Assembly (NCBI GenBank): GCA_039820545.1
Contig: JBCBPW010000022.1
Coordinates: forward strand, 1 to 64,000
Origin: JALEFZ01 sp039820545
Lineage (GTDB): Bacteria; Bacteroidota; Bacteroidia; J057
Direction: 5' to 3'
Length of the DNA stretch: 64,000 nt
Below, one piece after another: positions 1 to 9,900 of this stretch. Both the position numbers and the translations under genes were made by a program. The notes beneath the pieces are model-generated. The model was not told where the DNA came from and ran no database searches. It saw nothing but the letters and a program-made list of their open reading frames with translations. Each line of letters opens with the position of its first letter. The stretch's first letter is position 1.

Positions 1-32
1 ATTGCACATTTCAAAATTTTGAAATGTGCAAT
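1..32. repeat. Perfect 32-bp palindrome
   Basis: The first 16 bases (ATTGCACATTTCAAAA) are followed directly by their exact reverse complement, with no spacer. It could be the terminator hairpin of a gene left of the window or a dimeric regulator site; the MarR-type gene starts 160 bp downstream. It touches the window edge, so the full repeat may be longer. Confidence 0.7.
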
Positions 33-192
33 AAGATAAAAGTATGAGTAAATTAGTTTAATTTATTGATGCTTGTATTCCACAGAAGTAGTAAGATTTA
101 ACTCCTTCAATAATACTATTTTATTTTTTTCATAATTTGTATTATTTTGCAAATCGTTAAAAACGTACAACTCCTAAATTCGGAGAAATCAA

Positions 193-645
193 ATGAGTAC
201 TGTGAGTAAATTATTCCCCGAGCCAGATGCTATTAAGCTGGAAAATACGCTGAAGCATTTGGTCCTAGCTCTAAATCAAAAGCGCCAGTCCCTGTTAGAC
301 AAGTACCAGGTAGGCGAGTTAGAGGTGGAAATCATCCGTTATCTGGAAGAGCATGAGCAAAAGAAGATGAAAGAGGTGGGCGAGCATTTCCATATCAAGC
401 TCAGCACCTTGACCAGTACAATTGATAAGTTGGAGAAGGCTAAGCTGGTCAAACGAAAAAACTCTAAAGATGATCGAAGGGTGATATTCATCAAACCGAC
501 GCCAAAGGGAATCAATCTGCTAGGAGACTTGGACAGCCCCACGCGCTCGATTGCCGATCAGATTATCCGTGAATTTAATGCATCTGACTTCGCGGCAGTG
601 CAGAAAGGAATGGACAAGATGCTGGAATTGAGTACATCGAAATGA
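193..645 (+). CDS. MarR-family transcriptional regulator
   Basis: A 150-residue protein of the usual MarR length. The winged helix-turn-helix lies at about residues 55-105: a recognition-helix region (LSTLTSTIDKLEKAKLVKR) followed by the wing with the family-typical DDRR and KPTPKG segments. Flanking helices at both ends would form the dimer interface. MarR proteins bind palindromic operators and usually release DNA on binding a small aromatic or lipid ligand; the ligand here cannot be read from sequence. The next gene on the same strand is an enoyl-CoA hydratase, but a terminator-like hairpin lies between them. The short repeat CGTT-AAA-AACG just upstream could be part of an autoregulatory site (inference). 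Confidence 0.85.
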   Translation: MSTVSKLFPEPDAIKLENTLKHLVLALNQKRQSLLDKYQVGELEVEIIRYLEEHEQKKMKEVGEHFHIKLSTLTSTIDKLEKAKLVKRKNSKDDRRVIFIKPTPKGINLLGDLDSPTRSIADQIIREFNASDFAAVQKGMDKMLELSTSK

Positions 646-671
646 TTGGATTACCCAGTGAAACAATATGG

Positions 672-699
672 AGGTTCGGCTTAGGTCGGACCTTTTTTT
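672..699 (+). terminator. Intrinsic terminator after the MarR gene
   Basis: AGGTTCG pairs with CGGACCT (one G-U pair) around an 8-nt loop, followed by seven T residues. It ends the MarR transcript 27 bp after the stop codon. Confidence 0.75.
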
Positions 700-781
700 A
701 TGGTAATTATCCAGTATGGAACTAGAAAAATACCTACAAGATTTGCTATTTGCCTGGAAGTAGGATTCTAAAAAACCTCCC

Positions 782-1561
782 ATGGACTACCAATACATAC
801 TTGTAGAAAAACACGTTCGGCCTCTCGTCACCCTTGTACGCCTCAACCGTCCCAAGGAACTCAACGCTCTTTGTCTAGGGCTAATGGAAGAGTTAGTCGA
901 AGCATTAGAAGAGGCTGATACAGACCCTGAAATCCGTTGCATCGTGATCACAGGAAATGAGCGGGCATTCGCCGCAGGAGCAGACATTAAAGAAATGTCA
1001 GGAAAGACAGCGATCGACATGCTTCAAATCGACCAATTCAAAAAATGGGAACGGATCAAGCAAATAAAGACTCCGCTCATTGCTGCTGTCAGTGGATTTG
1101 CTTTGGGAGGTGGATGTGAGCTATCGATGCACTGCGACATGATCGTAGCATCAGAGACCGCTCAATTTGGCCAACCCGAGATAAAAATTGGTGTAATGCC
1201 AGGCGCAGGAGGAACCCAGCGTCTCACAAGAGCCATAGGAAAGGCCCGTGCCATGGAAATGGTTTTGACAGGCAGATTTATCAAGGCTGAAGAAGCTTAT
1301 ATAGCAGGCTTGATCAATCGTGTAGTTGCTCCTGAACTCTATCTGGGCGAAGCCTTGTCACTGGCTCAAGAAGTAGCGAATATGCCGCCCCTCGCAGCCA
1401 AGCTAGCCAAAGAATCTGTTCTTCACGCATTCAACTCTTTCCTAGACGAAGGGCTCATCCACGAACGAAAAAACTTTTACACATTATTTGCCACAGAAGA
1501 CCAGACGGAAGGTATGAACGCGTTTATAGAAAAACGCCTCCCCAATTGGCAGGGCAAATAA
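782..1561 (+). CDS. Enoyl-CoA hydratase (crotonase family)
   Basis: A 259-residue protein, full length for a single-domain crotonase. It should hydrate 2-trans-enoyl-CoA to 3-hydroxyacyl-CoA in fatty-acid or branched-chain degradation. The oxyanion-hole segment AAGAD is at residues 64-68 and GGGCE at 109-113. Both catalytic glutamates of true hydratases are present: Glu113 in GGGCE and Glu133 in GQPE, followed by PGAGGTQRL. The C-terminus (FATEDQTEGMNAFIEKR) matches the mitochondrial short-chain hydratase pattern. It stands alone, with no thiolase or dehydrogenase next to it. Substrate range is not determined by sequence. Confidence 0.92.
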   Translation: MDYQYILVEKHVRPLVTLVRLNRPKELNALCLGLMEELVEALEEADTDPEIRCIVITGNERAFAAGADIKEMSGKTAIDMLQIDQFKKWERIKQIKTPLIAAVSGFALGGGCELSMHCDMIVASETAQFGQPEIKIGVMPGAGGTQRLTRAIGKARAMEMVLTGRFIKAEEAYIAGLINRVVAPELYLGEALSLAQEVANMPPLAAKLAKESVLHAFNSFLDEGLIHERKNFYTLFATEDQTEGMNAFIEKRLPNWQGK

Positions 1562-1655
1562 TTCCAAGCATGGATATCAGAATTTATGGATAGTTTCGTA
1601 TATTGTTTCTATTGAATCTCAGCTCTTTAGCTTCCTATACTCTTCATACGCTTTT

Positions 1656-2669
1656 ATGAATATTTTTCTTCTTCAGTCAGGCTCGAATGCAGTATCGATT
1701 ATAGAGTGGATACTTGTTGCTATTGTTATCATTAGCACCGTTGCGCTATTCTACTTTGTCCCAGTAGGGTTATGGATTACGGCTAGGTTTTCGGGCGTAA
1801 AAATCAGCATCTTCCAACTATTGGGTATGCGACTTCGTCGTATCCCTCCTAAAACCATCGTAGATGAACTCATTAAATCTACAAAAGCAGATTTGGATGG
1901 GGTTCTGACGCGAAAGCTCGAGGCACACTATCTAGCAAAAGGGAATATCACCACAGTGATTGATGCCCTCATTTCTGCGAAGAATGCAGAGATTAAGTTG
2001 ACTTTTGACCAAGCAGCTGCCATTGACCTTGCGGGTAGAGATGTGTTTGAAGCTGTGAAAGATTCTGTAAATACCAAAGTCATCGACTCTCCGCAGATCG
2101 AAGCCGTTGCCAAAGACGGTGTTCAATTGATTGTCGTAGCCCGTGTGACCGTGCGGGCACGCCTCGAAAAGCTCGTAGGAGGTGCTGGAGAAGAGACTGT
2201 TATTGCACGTGTAGGCCAGGGGATTGTGGCAACTATTGGTTCGTCAGAGACACATGAAAAAATTCTCTCCAATCCTGGTCAGATTTCCGAACGTATCATG
2301 ACGGATGGTTTGACTGCAGGTACTGCCTATGACGTATTGTCTATTGATATAGCCGACATCGACATCGGAAAAAATGTAGGTGCAGAACTCAAGGCGGAAG
2401 AAGCAGAATCACAACTGAAAGTGGCAAGAGCTAAAGCAGAGGAAAAGCGTGCGGAAGCAGAGGCCGAGGAGCAATATTTTCGTGCACGTGTACAAGAGAT
2501 GCGCGCCAAACTAATCGAGTCTGAATCACAGGTTCCACGTGCTATCTCTGATGCCTTCCGTGTAGGTAACCTTGGTATCATGGATTATCATCGTCTGCGC
2601 AATATCGAGGCTGATACCAAAATGCGTACATCCTTCGCAGATATTGATGAGCAGCCAGAGGAAGAATAA
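1656..2669 (+). CDS. floA: Flotillin-like protein FloA
   Basis: A 337-residue member of the bacterial FloA (UPF0365) family, which scaffolds ordered lipid microdomains in the cytoplasmic membrane. Residues about 15-42 form a hydrophobic membrane hairpin. The SPFH/Band-7-like region follows (GMRLRRIPPKTIVDELIK, then LAGRDVFEAVKDSVNTKVI). An Ala/Glu-rich coiled coil runs at about 245-290 (KAEEAESQLKVARAKAEEK). Length and motif order match the family over the whole protein. The usual FloA partner NfeD is not adjacent here. The gene looks monocistronic, with a terminator about 100 bp after the stop. Confidence 0.92.
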   Translation: MNIFLLQSGSNAVSIIEWILVAIVIISTVALFYFVPVGLWITARFSGVKISIFQLLGMRLRRIPPKTIVDELIKSTKADLDGVLTRKLEAHYLAKGNITTVIDALISAKNAEIKLTFDQAAAIDLAGRDVFEAVKDSVNTKVIDSPQIEAVAKDGVQLIVVARVTVRARLEKLVGGAGEETVIARVGQGIVATIGSSETHEKILSNPGQISERIMTDGLTAGTAYDVLSIDIADIDIGKNVGAELKAEEAESQLKVARAKAEEKRAEAEAEEQYFRARVQEMRAKLIESESQVPRAISDAFRVGNLGIMDYHRLRNIEADTKMRTSFADIDEQPEEE

Positions 2670-2772
2670 TCTTGAGCCACAGCTTTGAAATAGCCCTAAG
2701 TTCAGTTTTCCTACAAGTGGTATAGACGCTAGCAGGTGAAAAAGAAAAACCGCACCATAGCGGTAAGCATAC

Positions 2773-2812
2773 AAAAAGAGTCACCACCCAAGAAGGAGAT
2801 GACTCTTTTTTA
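2773..2812 (+). terminator. Intrinsic terminator downstream of floA
   Basis: An 11-bp perfect stem (AAAAAGAGTCA with TGACTCTTTTT) around a 16-nt loop ends in a T run. The A and T runs on both sides make it potentially bidirectional. Confidence 0.8.
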
Positions 2813-3203
2813 TTGTTTTCAGGTAGACTGTAAATTGATTTTTTTAACATTTTACCGTCGCCTTCAACATCCTCAGCGTTGATTCTCAGGATTTTTGTGT
2901 AATCTCGATGATGAGTTTCGGGACTCGTATTTCATCGAAGATCCCTAACCGGAGCCCAATCTCGAGCGTAAAACCTCGACTCCTATCTCCAAGATCCCTA
3001 CCCCGAACGTTAACCCAGGCCCCAGATAGCCTGTTACTACATTCGGAAATTGTACCTCAAAACTTAATTTACAGCTCATTAAGTACCCTTGCAAATGAAA
3101 GCATGCAATCTTGAAAACATCCGTTTTCGGCTATGGGTAGACTCCGCTCTACGCATTTCTCTTAATGAGCTTCTTGTTCAATTAGTCAGGTGACTAAAAG
3201 ATG

Positions 3204-3239
3204 GATGCTCTGTGTAGTTGGATAACTACGCAGAGCATC
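3204..3239 (-). terminator. Hairpin terminator downstream of recA
   Basis: A 16-bp stem with one G-U pair and a 4-nt loop (GATGCTCTGTGTAGTT against AACTACGCAGAGCATC) lies 21 bp after the recA stop. On the minus strand it is followed by CATCTTTT, a modest U run. The stem core TGCGTAGTT also occurs in a hairpin near position 31460. Confidence 0.65.
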
Positions 3240-3260
3240 TTGTTTCGCTTTTGTAGGTAC

Positions 3261-4331
3261 TTAAGAAGCACTCTCTGCCTTTTTACCTTTGGTGGGCTTG
3301 GGCTTTTCGGTCTTCGCCTCAGGTACTTCATCAATGATTCCCTTCTTGAGTAGCACCTTGGTTTCGATTTCTTCCATCAACTCGGGATTGTCTTCTAAAA
3401 CCTTCTTCACAGTATCTCGCCCTTGTCCCAGTTTACTTCCATCATAGCTAAACCATGAACCTGCCTTGTGCACAATATCAAGGTCTACCGCAAGGTCTAG
3501 CACTTCGCCTGATCGAGCAATGCCTTTTCCAAACATGATGTCAAACTCTGCGATACGGAACGGAGGAGAGACCTTATTCTTGACCACCTTTACTTTCACA
3601 CGGTTACCGATAGAGTCGGTACCTTCTTTGATCTGGGCCATGCGGCGAATATCAAGACGAACAGAAGAATAAAACTTCAATGCATTACCCCCTGTGGTCG
3701 TTTCAGGATTTCCAAACATCACGCCAATCTTCTCACGAAGCTGGTTGATGAAAATACAGACACAGTTTGTCTTAGAAATCGCTGCGGTAAGTTTACGAAG
3801 GGCTTGTGACATCAATCTTGCCTGAAGACCCATTTTTGATTCTCCCATCTCACCTTCAATCTCCGCCTTGGGCGTCAGGGCTGCTACTGAGTCGATGACG
3901 ACAATATCCATCGCGCTGGATCGAATCAAATACTCGGCAATCTCAAGAGCCTGCTCCCCGTAGTCGGGTTGAGAGACGTAGAGATTCTCTGTATCGATCC
4001 CTAGTTTCTCTGCATAGGAACGGTCAAAGGCATGCTCAGCATCGACAAATGCTGCTAGGCCACCTTTCTTTTGGGCTTCTGCGATCATGTGCATCGCCAG
4101 CGTAGTCTTACCAGAGGATTCTGGACCGTATATCTCTACAATTCGGCCTCGAGGAATTCCTCCGATTCCCAATGCTATATCAAGGCTAAGGGAGCCCGTA
4201 GAAAGGGCAGGTACATCTATTACCGCGTTATCGCTGAGTTTCATTACGATACCTTTACCGTAAGTCTTCTCTAGCTTATCCATCGTCATTTGCAACGACT
4301 TCAGTTTCTCTTGTTGGACATCTTTTGGCAT
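3261..4331 (-). CDS. recA: Recombinase RecA
   Basis: A 356-residue RecA, the ATP-dependent strand-exchange protein of homologous recombination and SOS control. The Walker A motif GPESSGKT is at residues 69-76. The Walker B region (IVVIDSVAALTP) and the DNA-binding loop region after FINQLREKIGVMFGNPETTTGGNALKFYSS-type sequence are intact. The C-terminal tail is Lys/Glu-rich (KTEKPKPTKGKKAES), as in many Bacteroidota RecA proteins. The gene lies 36 bp downstream of the cyclophilin lipoprotein gene on the same strand, so read-through is likely. I see no obvious LexA-type palindrome upstream. Confidence 0.98.
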   Translation of the reverse strand: MPKDVQQEKLKSLQMTMDKLEKTYGKGIVMKLSDNAVIDVPALSTGSLSLDIALGIGGIPRGRIVEIYGPESSGKTTLAMHMIAEAQKKGGLAAFVDAEHAFDRSYAEKLGIDTENLYVSQPDYGEQALEIAEYLIRSSAMDIVVIDSVAALTPKAEIEGEMGESKMGLQARLMSQALRKLTAAISKTNCVCIFINQLREKIGVMFGNPETTTGGNALKFYSSVRLDIRRMAQIKEGTDSIGNRVKVKVVKNKVSPPFRIAEFDIMFGKGIARSGEVLDLAVDLDIVHKAGSWFSYDGSKLGQGRDTVKKVLEDNPELMEEIETKVLLKKGIIDEVPEAKTEKPKPTKGKKAESAS

Positions 4332-4367
4332 TATACGTGTCTTTAAAATACTTTCGGAAAATTATGA

Positions 4368-5153
4368 TTAGGGCTGGGTAAGCACGCTTACCTCCTGTAT
4401 ATATATCGCTTTCAGTGGCATATCTTGACGGTTGGTGGCCGTTCGTTCGATGGACTCAATGGCTTCCATACCTTTGAGTACTCTTCCAAAGAGTGTATAT
4501 CGCCCATCTAGATACAAAGCACCTCCCTGATTCATATATGCCTGTTGTTGCTTCTCGGTGTATTCAAAGTCCTGAAATTGAACCATTTCTTTATAAGCTT
4601 GAAAAGATCCTTCAAACGCTCCTTTGGATTGGGCAGTGTCATATGAATCATAGAGGGAGTCTAACAAAATCCCCGTCCGATCCTCTGAGATAGAATCAAT
4701 CTGTCTGGAGCTAAATATTTCACCAGTGACAAAATAAAACTGACTACTAGAAGATTTCCTTTCAGGGTTGATCTCATCAACTTCTCTGGCAGCACCTATC
4801 ATACCTTTAAGATGTGCCATTGTATCAATGATCTCTGCGGGAAGCGCATAACCTGCATCGTTTTTTTCACCTGTGTTAGACTTAGGTGGATAAGCCTTGA
4901 TTGTTCGTGGATCTCCCACTTGAACAACAAAATCTCTCACTACTCGATGGAATGCCATCCCATCAAAAAATCCCTCTTGGGCAAGTTTGAGAAAGTTCTC
5001 TTTGTGAATCGGTGTCTCATCAAACAATTCTATGTAGACATCTCCCTTATCTGTTTTGATGAGTACCTCCGCATTAGGTGGGATTTCCCCTCCATTACAA
5101 GCTTGAACTACAAATCCAATAATGAGAATAATGAAACAATAGAGATTACGCAT
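4368..5153 (-). CDS. Cyclophilin-type peptidyl-prolyl isomerase lipoprotein
   Basis: I place the start at 5153, inside the longer frame that begins at 5201, because MRNLYCFIILIIGFVVQAC is a lipoprotein signal with a lipobox ending in Cys19. The mature 243-residue protein begins NGGE. A cyclophilin domain follows: the FFDGMAFHRVVRDFVVQVGD segment carries the catalytic Arg, and FYFVTGE and YTLFGRVLKGMEAIESI complete it. The insertion between the two halves, rich in Asp, Ser and Tyr, is longer than in minimal cyclophilins. It should speed prolyl isomerisation during folding of periplasmic or outer-membrane proteins. It lies 36 bp upstream of recA on the same strand. Confidence 0.88.
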   Translation of the reverse strand: MRNLYCFIILIIGFVVQACNGGEIPPNAEVLIKTDKGDVYIELFDETPIHKENFLKLAQEGFFDGMAFHRVVRDFVVQVGDPRTIKAYPPKSNTGEKNDAGYALPAEIIDTMAHLKGMIGAAREVDEINPERKSSSSQFYFVTGEIFSSRQIDSISEDRTGILLDSLYDSYDTAQSKGAFEGSFQAYKEMVQFQDFEYTEKQQQAYMNQGGALYLDGRYTLFGRVLKGMEAIESIERTATNRQDMPLKAIYIQEVSVLTQP

Positions 5154-5511
5154 TTTCCACTTTAAAGTTGTAGCAATTAATAATATTTTTTGCAAAAACA
5201 CAAAAATTATTAGAATTACTACTCAAAACAAGGCAACAATTCTATTATTTTTGGCCAAATAGCAATGAGATATACATGTACATCACCAGATATCCCTCAA
5301 TAGCTCCCTCTAAATTGCACGCTATCAAGCAAAAAAGCACAGACATCTCTTCACAGACTGTGGATAATAGGTTGAATGAAATACGGTAGGACTTAGATAC
5401 CCATTTAAAGTAGCAGAGAGATCGCAAGGATCTGTTAGGTCTGGTACTAGAGGTTGTAGATATAGAGGCTTCTGAAGACCAATGTCAACGATATGATCAA
5501 CTTTTCACAAT
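5154..5511. other. Intergenic region upstream of the cyclophilin gene
   Basis: About 360 bp, AT-rich next to the cyclophilin start. The 60-codon minus-strand frame at 5245-5427 has no recognisable features and is probably chance. I see no RNA gene or strong hairpin. Confidence 0.5.
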
Positions 5512-5892
5512 TCATTCAAACAAGCTTTCGTCTCGTTCGAGCATCAGGATCGCATTTTGTGGTACGATAAAATATTTGGCTCCCTCATACATGACCTCAT
5601 ATGCTCCTTTCTGTAAAAAGATGGCTAAGTCTCCCTGTTTCACCTGCAAGGGTATGTATTTTACTTCCTCATTTACTGGCTTCCACGATTCTGACTCATC
5701 TGAAGGAAGGGGAATCGGATATCCAGGTCCTACCTTCATCACATAGCCACTCTGGATTTTTTCTTTTTCAAGTACTCCTGGAGGTAGAAATAAACCACTT
5801 TCTGTTTTATCCGCCTGATTCCTAGGTCGAATCAATACACGATCGCCGATGATGATTAAATGCGTAAGGTCAGGTTCGGGATTTGCTTCCAT
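5512..5892 (-). CDS. GroES-like co-chaperonin (orphan Cpn10)
   Basis: A 126-residue protein with a Cpn10 fold signature. GDRVLIRPRNQADKTESGLFLP covers strand 1 and the start of the mobile loop, and the C-terminal part (KQGDLAIFLQKGAYEVMYEGAKYFIV) matches the GroES dome. It is about 30 residues longer than standard GroES (about 95), with an acidic insertion (LPSDESESWKPVNEEVKY). No groEL lies beside it, so it is probably a second co-chaperonin paralogue rather than the main GroES. It might cap GroEL for a subset of clients, or do something else (inference). Confidence 0.8.
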   Translation of the reverse strand: MEANPEPDLTHLIIIGDRVLIRPRNQADKTESGLFLPPGVLEKEKIQSGYVMKVGPGYPIPLPSDESESWKPVNEEVKYIPLQVKQGDLAIFLQKGAYEVMYEGAKYFIVPQNAILMLERDESLFE

Positions 5893-6264
5893 TAATTTTT
5901 CCTACAAATATAGAGAAGTTACCTAATAGATGAGCAGAGGAGTGCGATCTTTGGTCCACCTATTAGGCCATATTTGAAGTTCATTCCGTCGTTTGTCATT
6001 GCTTTTGTTGAATCTATCTTTCTGCCTGAACCTCGTACCTCTTACTTTCATCTACATGCTCACAGTCATCATAAGGGATCTTGAACTCCCGCAAAAACAC
6101 TTCTCTGATGGATGAAAACCCGTTTTTTATAAAAAAATAAATTTTAGGTTAAATATGTGTAACCCCATGCTTCTTAGGCCGTAACAAGTGAGTAGATCGA
6201 AGTTTTGTTAGTTTTTCCAAATTTTATTTGGATTTTTCAACAAATCTTTACCATCTTTGTATAA

Positions 6265-6363
6265 GAAATCGAAAACGATCTCACATTAAAATAGATCAAG
6301 AATTGTGTTTTCATGGTTGTGCTGTAGGGACGGCTCTGTGATAGAGCTGCTCCCTATTTTTTT
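6265..6363 (+). ncRNA. Candidate small RNA ending at an orphan terminator
   Basis: A strong hairpin (TAGGGA...TCCCTA with an inner GCTCT/AGAGC) is followed by seven T residues at 6357-6363, yet no open frame on the plus strand ends just upstream. About 100 bp earlier, CATCTTTG resembles the Bacteroidota -7 box (TAnnTTTG), with TTTG about 21 bp before it. This would give an RNA of about 100 nt. I do not recognise an RNA family. The 5' end is a guess. Confidence 0.35.
6325..6363 (+). terminator. Orphan intrinsic terminator
   Basis: A two-part stem (TAGGGA/TCCCTA and GCTCT/AGAGC, with small internal mismatches) is followed by T7. The nearest plus-strand gene upstream is floA, more than 3.5 kb away, so it must end a transcript that starts in this gap. 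Confidence 0.75.
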
Positions 6364-6392
6364 GTTTCTACTTTATTCGAAGCGTCATTTAT

Positions 6393-6446
6393 ACTGGACA
6401 GTTTCAAATTTTTCCTGTTGAACCTCCTTTCAATTGTCCAGTTTTT
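6393..6446 (+). repeat. Long-loop inverted repeat with T run
   Basis: ACTGGACA at 6393-6400 and TGTCCAGT at 6435-6442 form a perfect 8-bp inverted repeat with a 34-nt spacer, followed by TTTTT. It could be a second, weaker terminator or a regulator site. Confidence 0.45.
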
Positions 6447-6915
6447 CCTACGATTTGTCTTAAATTCTTTCATACCACTTCGTCTTATGTCAATTGGCAT
6501 GATTAATTGCGAAGTCTCCATTTACACGAATTCGATTTTAGTATAGTTCGCTATAAATCAAAAGATTACACCCAAAATATTCCCTCTAGATAAAATCCAA
6601 GTACTGTAAGTAAAAAGTATAGGATAATTCATCTACCCCTTCTACCTGTTTGGCTTCAAGAAATTCTCATCTTTTTAGACATCGGAAGATCCAATCTTAC
6701 AAGGTCGGAACGATTTTTGATGTTATGGACTCGGGATCAATAGAGGGTTCAAACTATACGCTACACCCCTCATACGACGTTCTTAAACGAAAGCCATAAA
6801 TAAAACTAGCTTAAACCGCGTGATGCAGAATTCATCCTGCATGCACTCGAACTTGTCATTCTATGTCATGAAGAAAGGGCCAGACAAGAGATCTAATCAG
6901 AGAGGAGGTGCACAT

Positions 6916-9900
6916 ATGAGAGTCATTTTTACAATTTTTATAGGTTTGATTGGGCTTGGCTCGAGTACTTTTGCCCAAGTCCCTCTAAACCAACTAGATG
7001 CTCACCAGTATCGCTACGAAACCAATCCTGTCTACAGATCCGTCATTGATTCTATAGAGCAGATTTATTACAGGTATATGACCTCTGAGCCAGAGTATCA
7101 TCGCCAAACTGTGCTACAAATCCCAGTTGTCGTTCATATCATGCATTCGCCTGACGATCCAACGCCTTTGGATGGCACCTCTAATCCTACAGATGATCAA
7201 ATCAGACGTGGATTGCAATGGGTAAACATGGCTTTCCGTAACACAGGTCTATTTAGTGACGGACCTCAATTTACCAATGCAGTAGATCCTCAAAACATCA
7301 GGTCAGACTCTCTTCCCTTTCTCAATCTCAATGTGGATACACAGATCGAATTTATACTCGCCAAATCTGATCCCAACAAAAATCCCACAACAGGTATTAC
7401 ACGCACAGCAACAGACCTGACCAATCTCGCCTATCTCGATGCTTGTCCAGGAGGAGGAGGTACGCAAGACCAATGCTTGAAGGCCTTGAAAAGATGGAAT
7501 ACCGCAGATTATTTTAACATCTGGTTGGTTAGCTCTATATGTAAAATTAAAGGAGAAGGATGCAACGAGGATGGATTTGCACTTCCTGAAGGAATTCGTC
7601 AAAACGCGCCTCAACTAGACGGCCTTGTATTAGAAGTAGATCGCTGGGGAGTAGATCCTTACCTGACCACCCGCGCTGTACACAATATTGGCCATTATCT
7701 CAGCCTGTTTGATACCTATCTCCAGACCTCTGGAACTGATGGCTGTGGTACAGCACAGGATTCGAGTTGCTTCAGCCAGGGAGACAAGATCTGTGATACA
7801 CCACCAGATGCATTTTCAGGCGGAGGCAATTGTACGAGTGGTTGGGCCGTCAACTCTTGCTACACGGATTCCCTCTTGCCGGGCTCTCCTTATATAAGGG
7901 ATGTAGAAGATATTTTTGAAAATTATATGGATGGCGCGCTGCCAGGTCAGTATGTGTGCAAAAACAGCTTCACCAAGGACCAGAAAAAGCGCATGCGCCT
8001 CAGTGTAGCTCTTAGAGGAGGGTTCATCAATTCCCCAGGAACGAAAGAGTTTTTCACAGACTTATCCATTGTACGAATCCGCCATCCTCAGTTGGTTGTG
8101 TGCGGCTCTTCTCTCGTACCTCAAATCATTCTCCGCAACAACGGAAACCGCGAGATCACTTCGTTTAGTCTCAACATCCAATTGGACGGTAACGATGCCT
8201 CTGATATAGATTGGGAGGGGATGCTGTACCCAGGCGATACCCTGGAGCTAACGGGAGAGCCTATCCTGGGGCTTAATCCAAATCCTCATCTATTCAAAGC
8301 TGAGATCGGATCCATCAATGACGGCCAAACCGATCTTTACCCTGCAGACAATGTATGGGAACAGCCATTTACCACCGTAGATGCCAACAAACGAGTGACT
8401 TCTTTCCCCTACTGTGAGAATATGGAGTTCGGCATCTTACCAATCAAATGGACCACGGCGAATCTCGATGGAAAAATCGGTTTCGATATCATGGAGGGGA
8501 CAGGTTGCCAAGGTGCCACTGATCCTAACCGCTTCACCATTCGCTACGGAAGTGGTGATGCGTATAACCAAGGACAGACTGCTGCGCCTTTTGGAACGAA
8601 AGATCTATTGATAAGCCCTATTTTGGATCTTACCGATCTTCAAAATGCGCTCTTGACCTTTGATTATGCACATCAGTTCTTAGGGGATGAACAATCTATG
8701 GACCTGCGCGTCCTCGTTCTGCCTGACTGTGACGCACGTATCAGAGAGATTTGGGGCAAGTCTGGTGCTGCTCTTGAGACGGTTTCCTCTATCACGGGTC
8801 CAGCGATACCTGGCTGGCGGCCTTTCAACTGTGGCGATTGGGATCGTGCGACGATCAATTTGGATCTTTACACAGGTCAAAAAGTCCGCTTAATATTTGA
8901 AGTTAAGCTCAAGGGGCCTTATGCGCAGAATTTTTACATCGACAACATATGCATCTCTGAAGATGCGCCCTGTGAAATCCCTACAGCTATTCCTACACAA
9001 CAAGGTGTCTACCAAGCGGACTATACCTCATGCACAGACTCTGCAGGCTGGACACACTTTATTAAGTCCGCAGGAGAACCTCCCATCTCAGCCGAAGACC
9101 TGCTTCTCTTCTCTGTTCGTCAGCCTCTAGGTACGTCTACCATTTTGGGTCCCGAAGATGTGACCTTGTATGTGACAGGGTCTTATGGTCAAGGAGGGCA
9201 TGACGTTTCTTACAATGCACCTTATGTCGAGAACGTCCAAGGTTGGCATGTCATGGGAAGATACGTCAAGCTTACGCCTACCACCCAGCCTGACGACAGC
9301 GTCGAAATCAGGTTCTACTATGACGATCAAGATTTTGAGGACATGCGGACGGCTATTGAGCCTAATACGCTAGATGGTCATGAGCGTCTGATGTTTTATT
9401 GCATCAGCAAAGAGACAGAAGCCAATCCATCCCTACTGCATATCAATATTGATGCGCCAAGCTATCAGGAGTTTGCACACACGCAATTCTCTTTTTCTGC
9501 TGACAAAGGTTGGAAAGGCAATGCTTTCGATCAGTACAGATCGGCCACATTTTATGTATCACAACTCCATGCGATCGGCGGAGGAACAGGAGGATATGGC
9601 ATGTCATATGGCGCAAGATACCCCGTCTCCTTGAAAGGAGGACTCCGCGCTAGTCAGCAAGGAACAGACATCGTGCTTGAGTGGGCTACGCCACGAGAAA
9701 AGCGAAGCGAAACCTTCGAAATATATCACGGTCGAGATACGGCGAATCTGGAGATGATTGCAGAAATCAATGCCAAGGGTCGTAGTACCAGTACCTCTCG
9801 CTATCAATTGCCCCACAACGTGATGTCTAAGGGTGACCATTACTACTTCGTCAAAATGCGCCACGCAGACGGCATTGAGGTTCTGACAGATACGATACAA

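Larger units (their letters stand above)
2670..3260. other. Intergenic region between floA and recA
   Basis: About 590 bp between two converging genes. It holds the floA terminator, a small hairpin (ACCGC/GCGGT at 2749-2764), and the recA terminator at the far end. The 68-codon open frame at 2908-3114 has no recognisable domain or start context, and I do not call it a gene. Confidence 0.6.
5893..6915. other. Long intergenic region upstream of the M43-like gene
   Basis: About 1 kb without a credible protein gene. It contains an orphan intrinsic terminator at 6325-6363, with a possible promoter about 60-100 bp before it, and a long-loop inverted repeat at 6393-6446. The rest probably holds promoters for the divergent flanking genes. 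I see nothing else defined. Confidence 0.6.

Noticed and set aside
2908..3114. 68-codon plus-strand open frame between floA and recA
   Set aside because: Ser/Pro/Leu-rich, no domain, no plausible start context, and it lies in a gap already explained by two terminators.
5245..5427. 60-codon minus-strand frame upstream of the cyclophilin gene
   Set aside because: No recognisable signal or domain; probably chance in AT-rich sequence.
6740..6780. tRNA-like T-loop string (GGTTCAAACT)
   Set aside because: No acceptor stem, D-arm or anticodon arm can be drawn around it.
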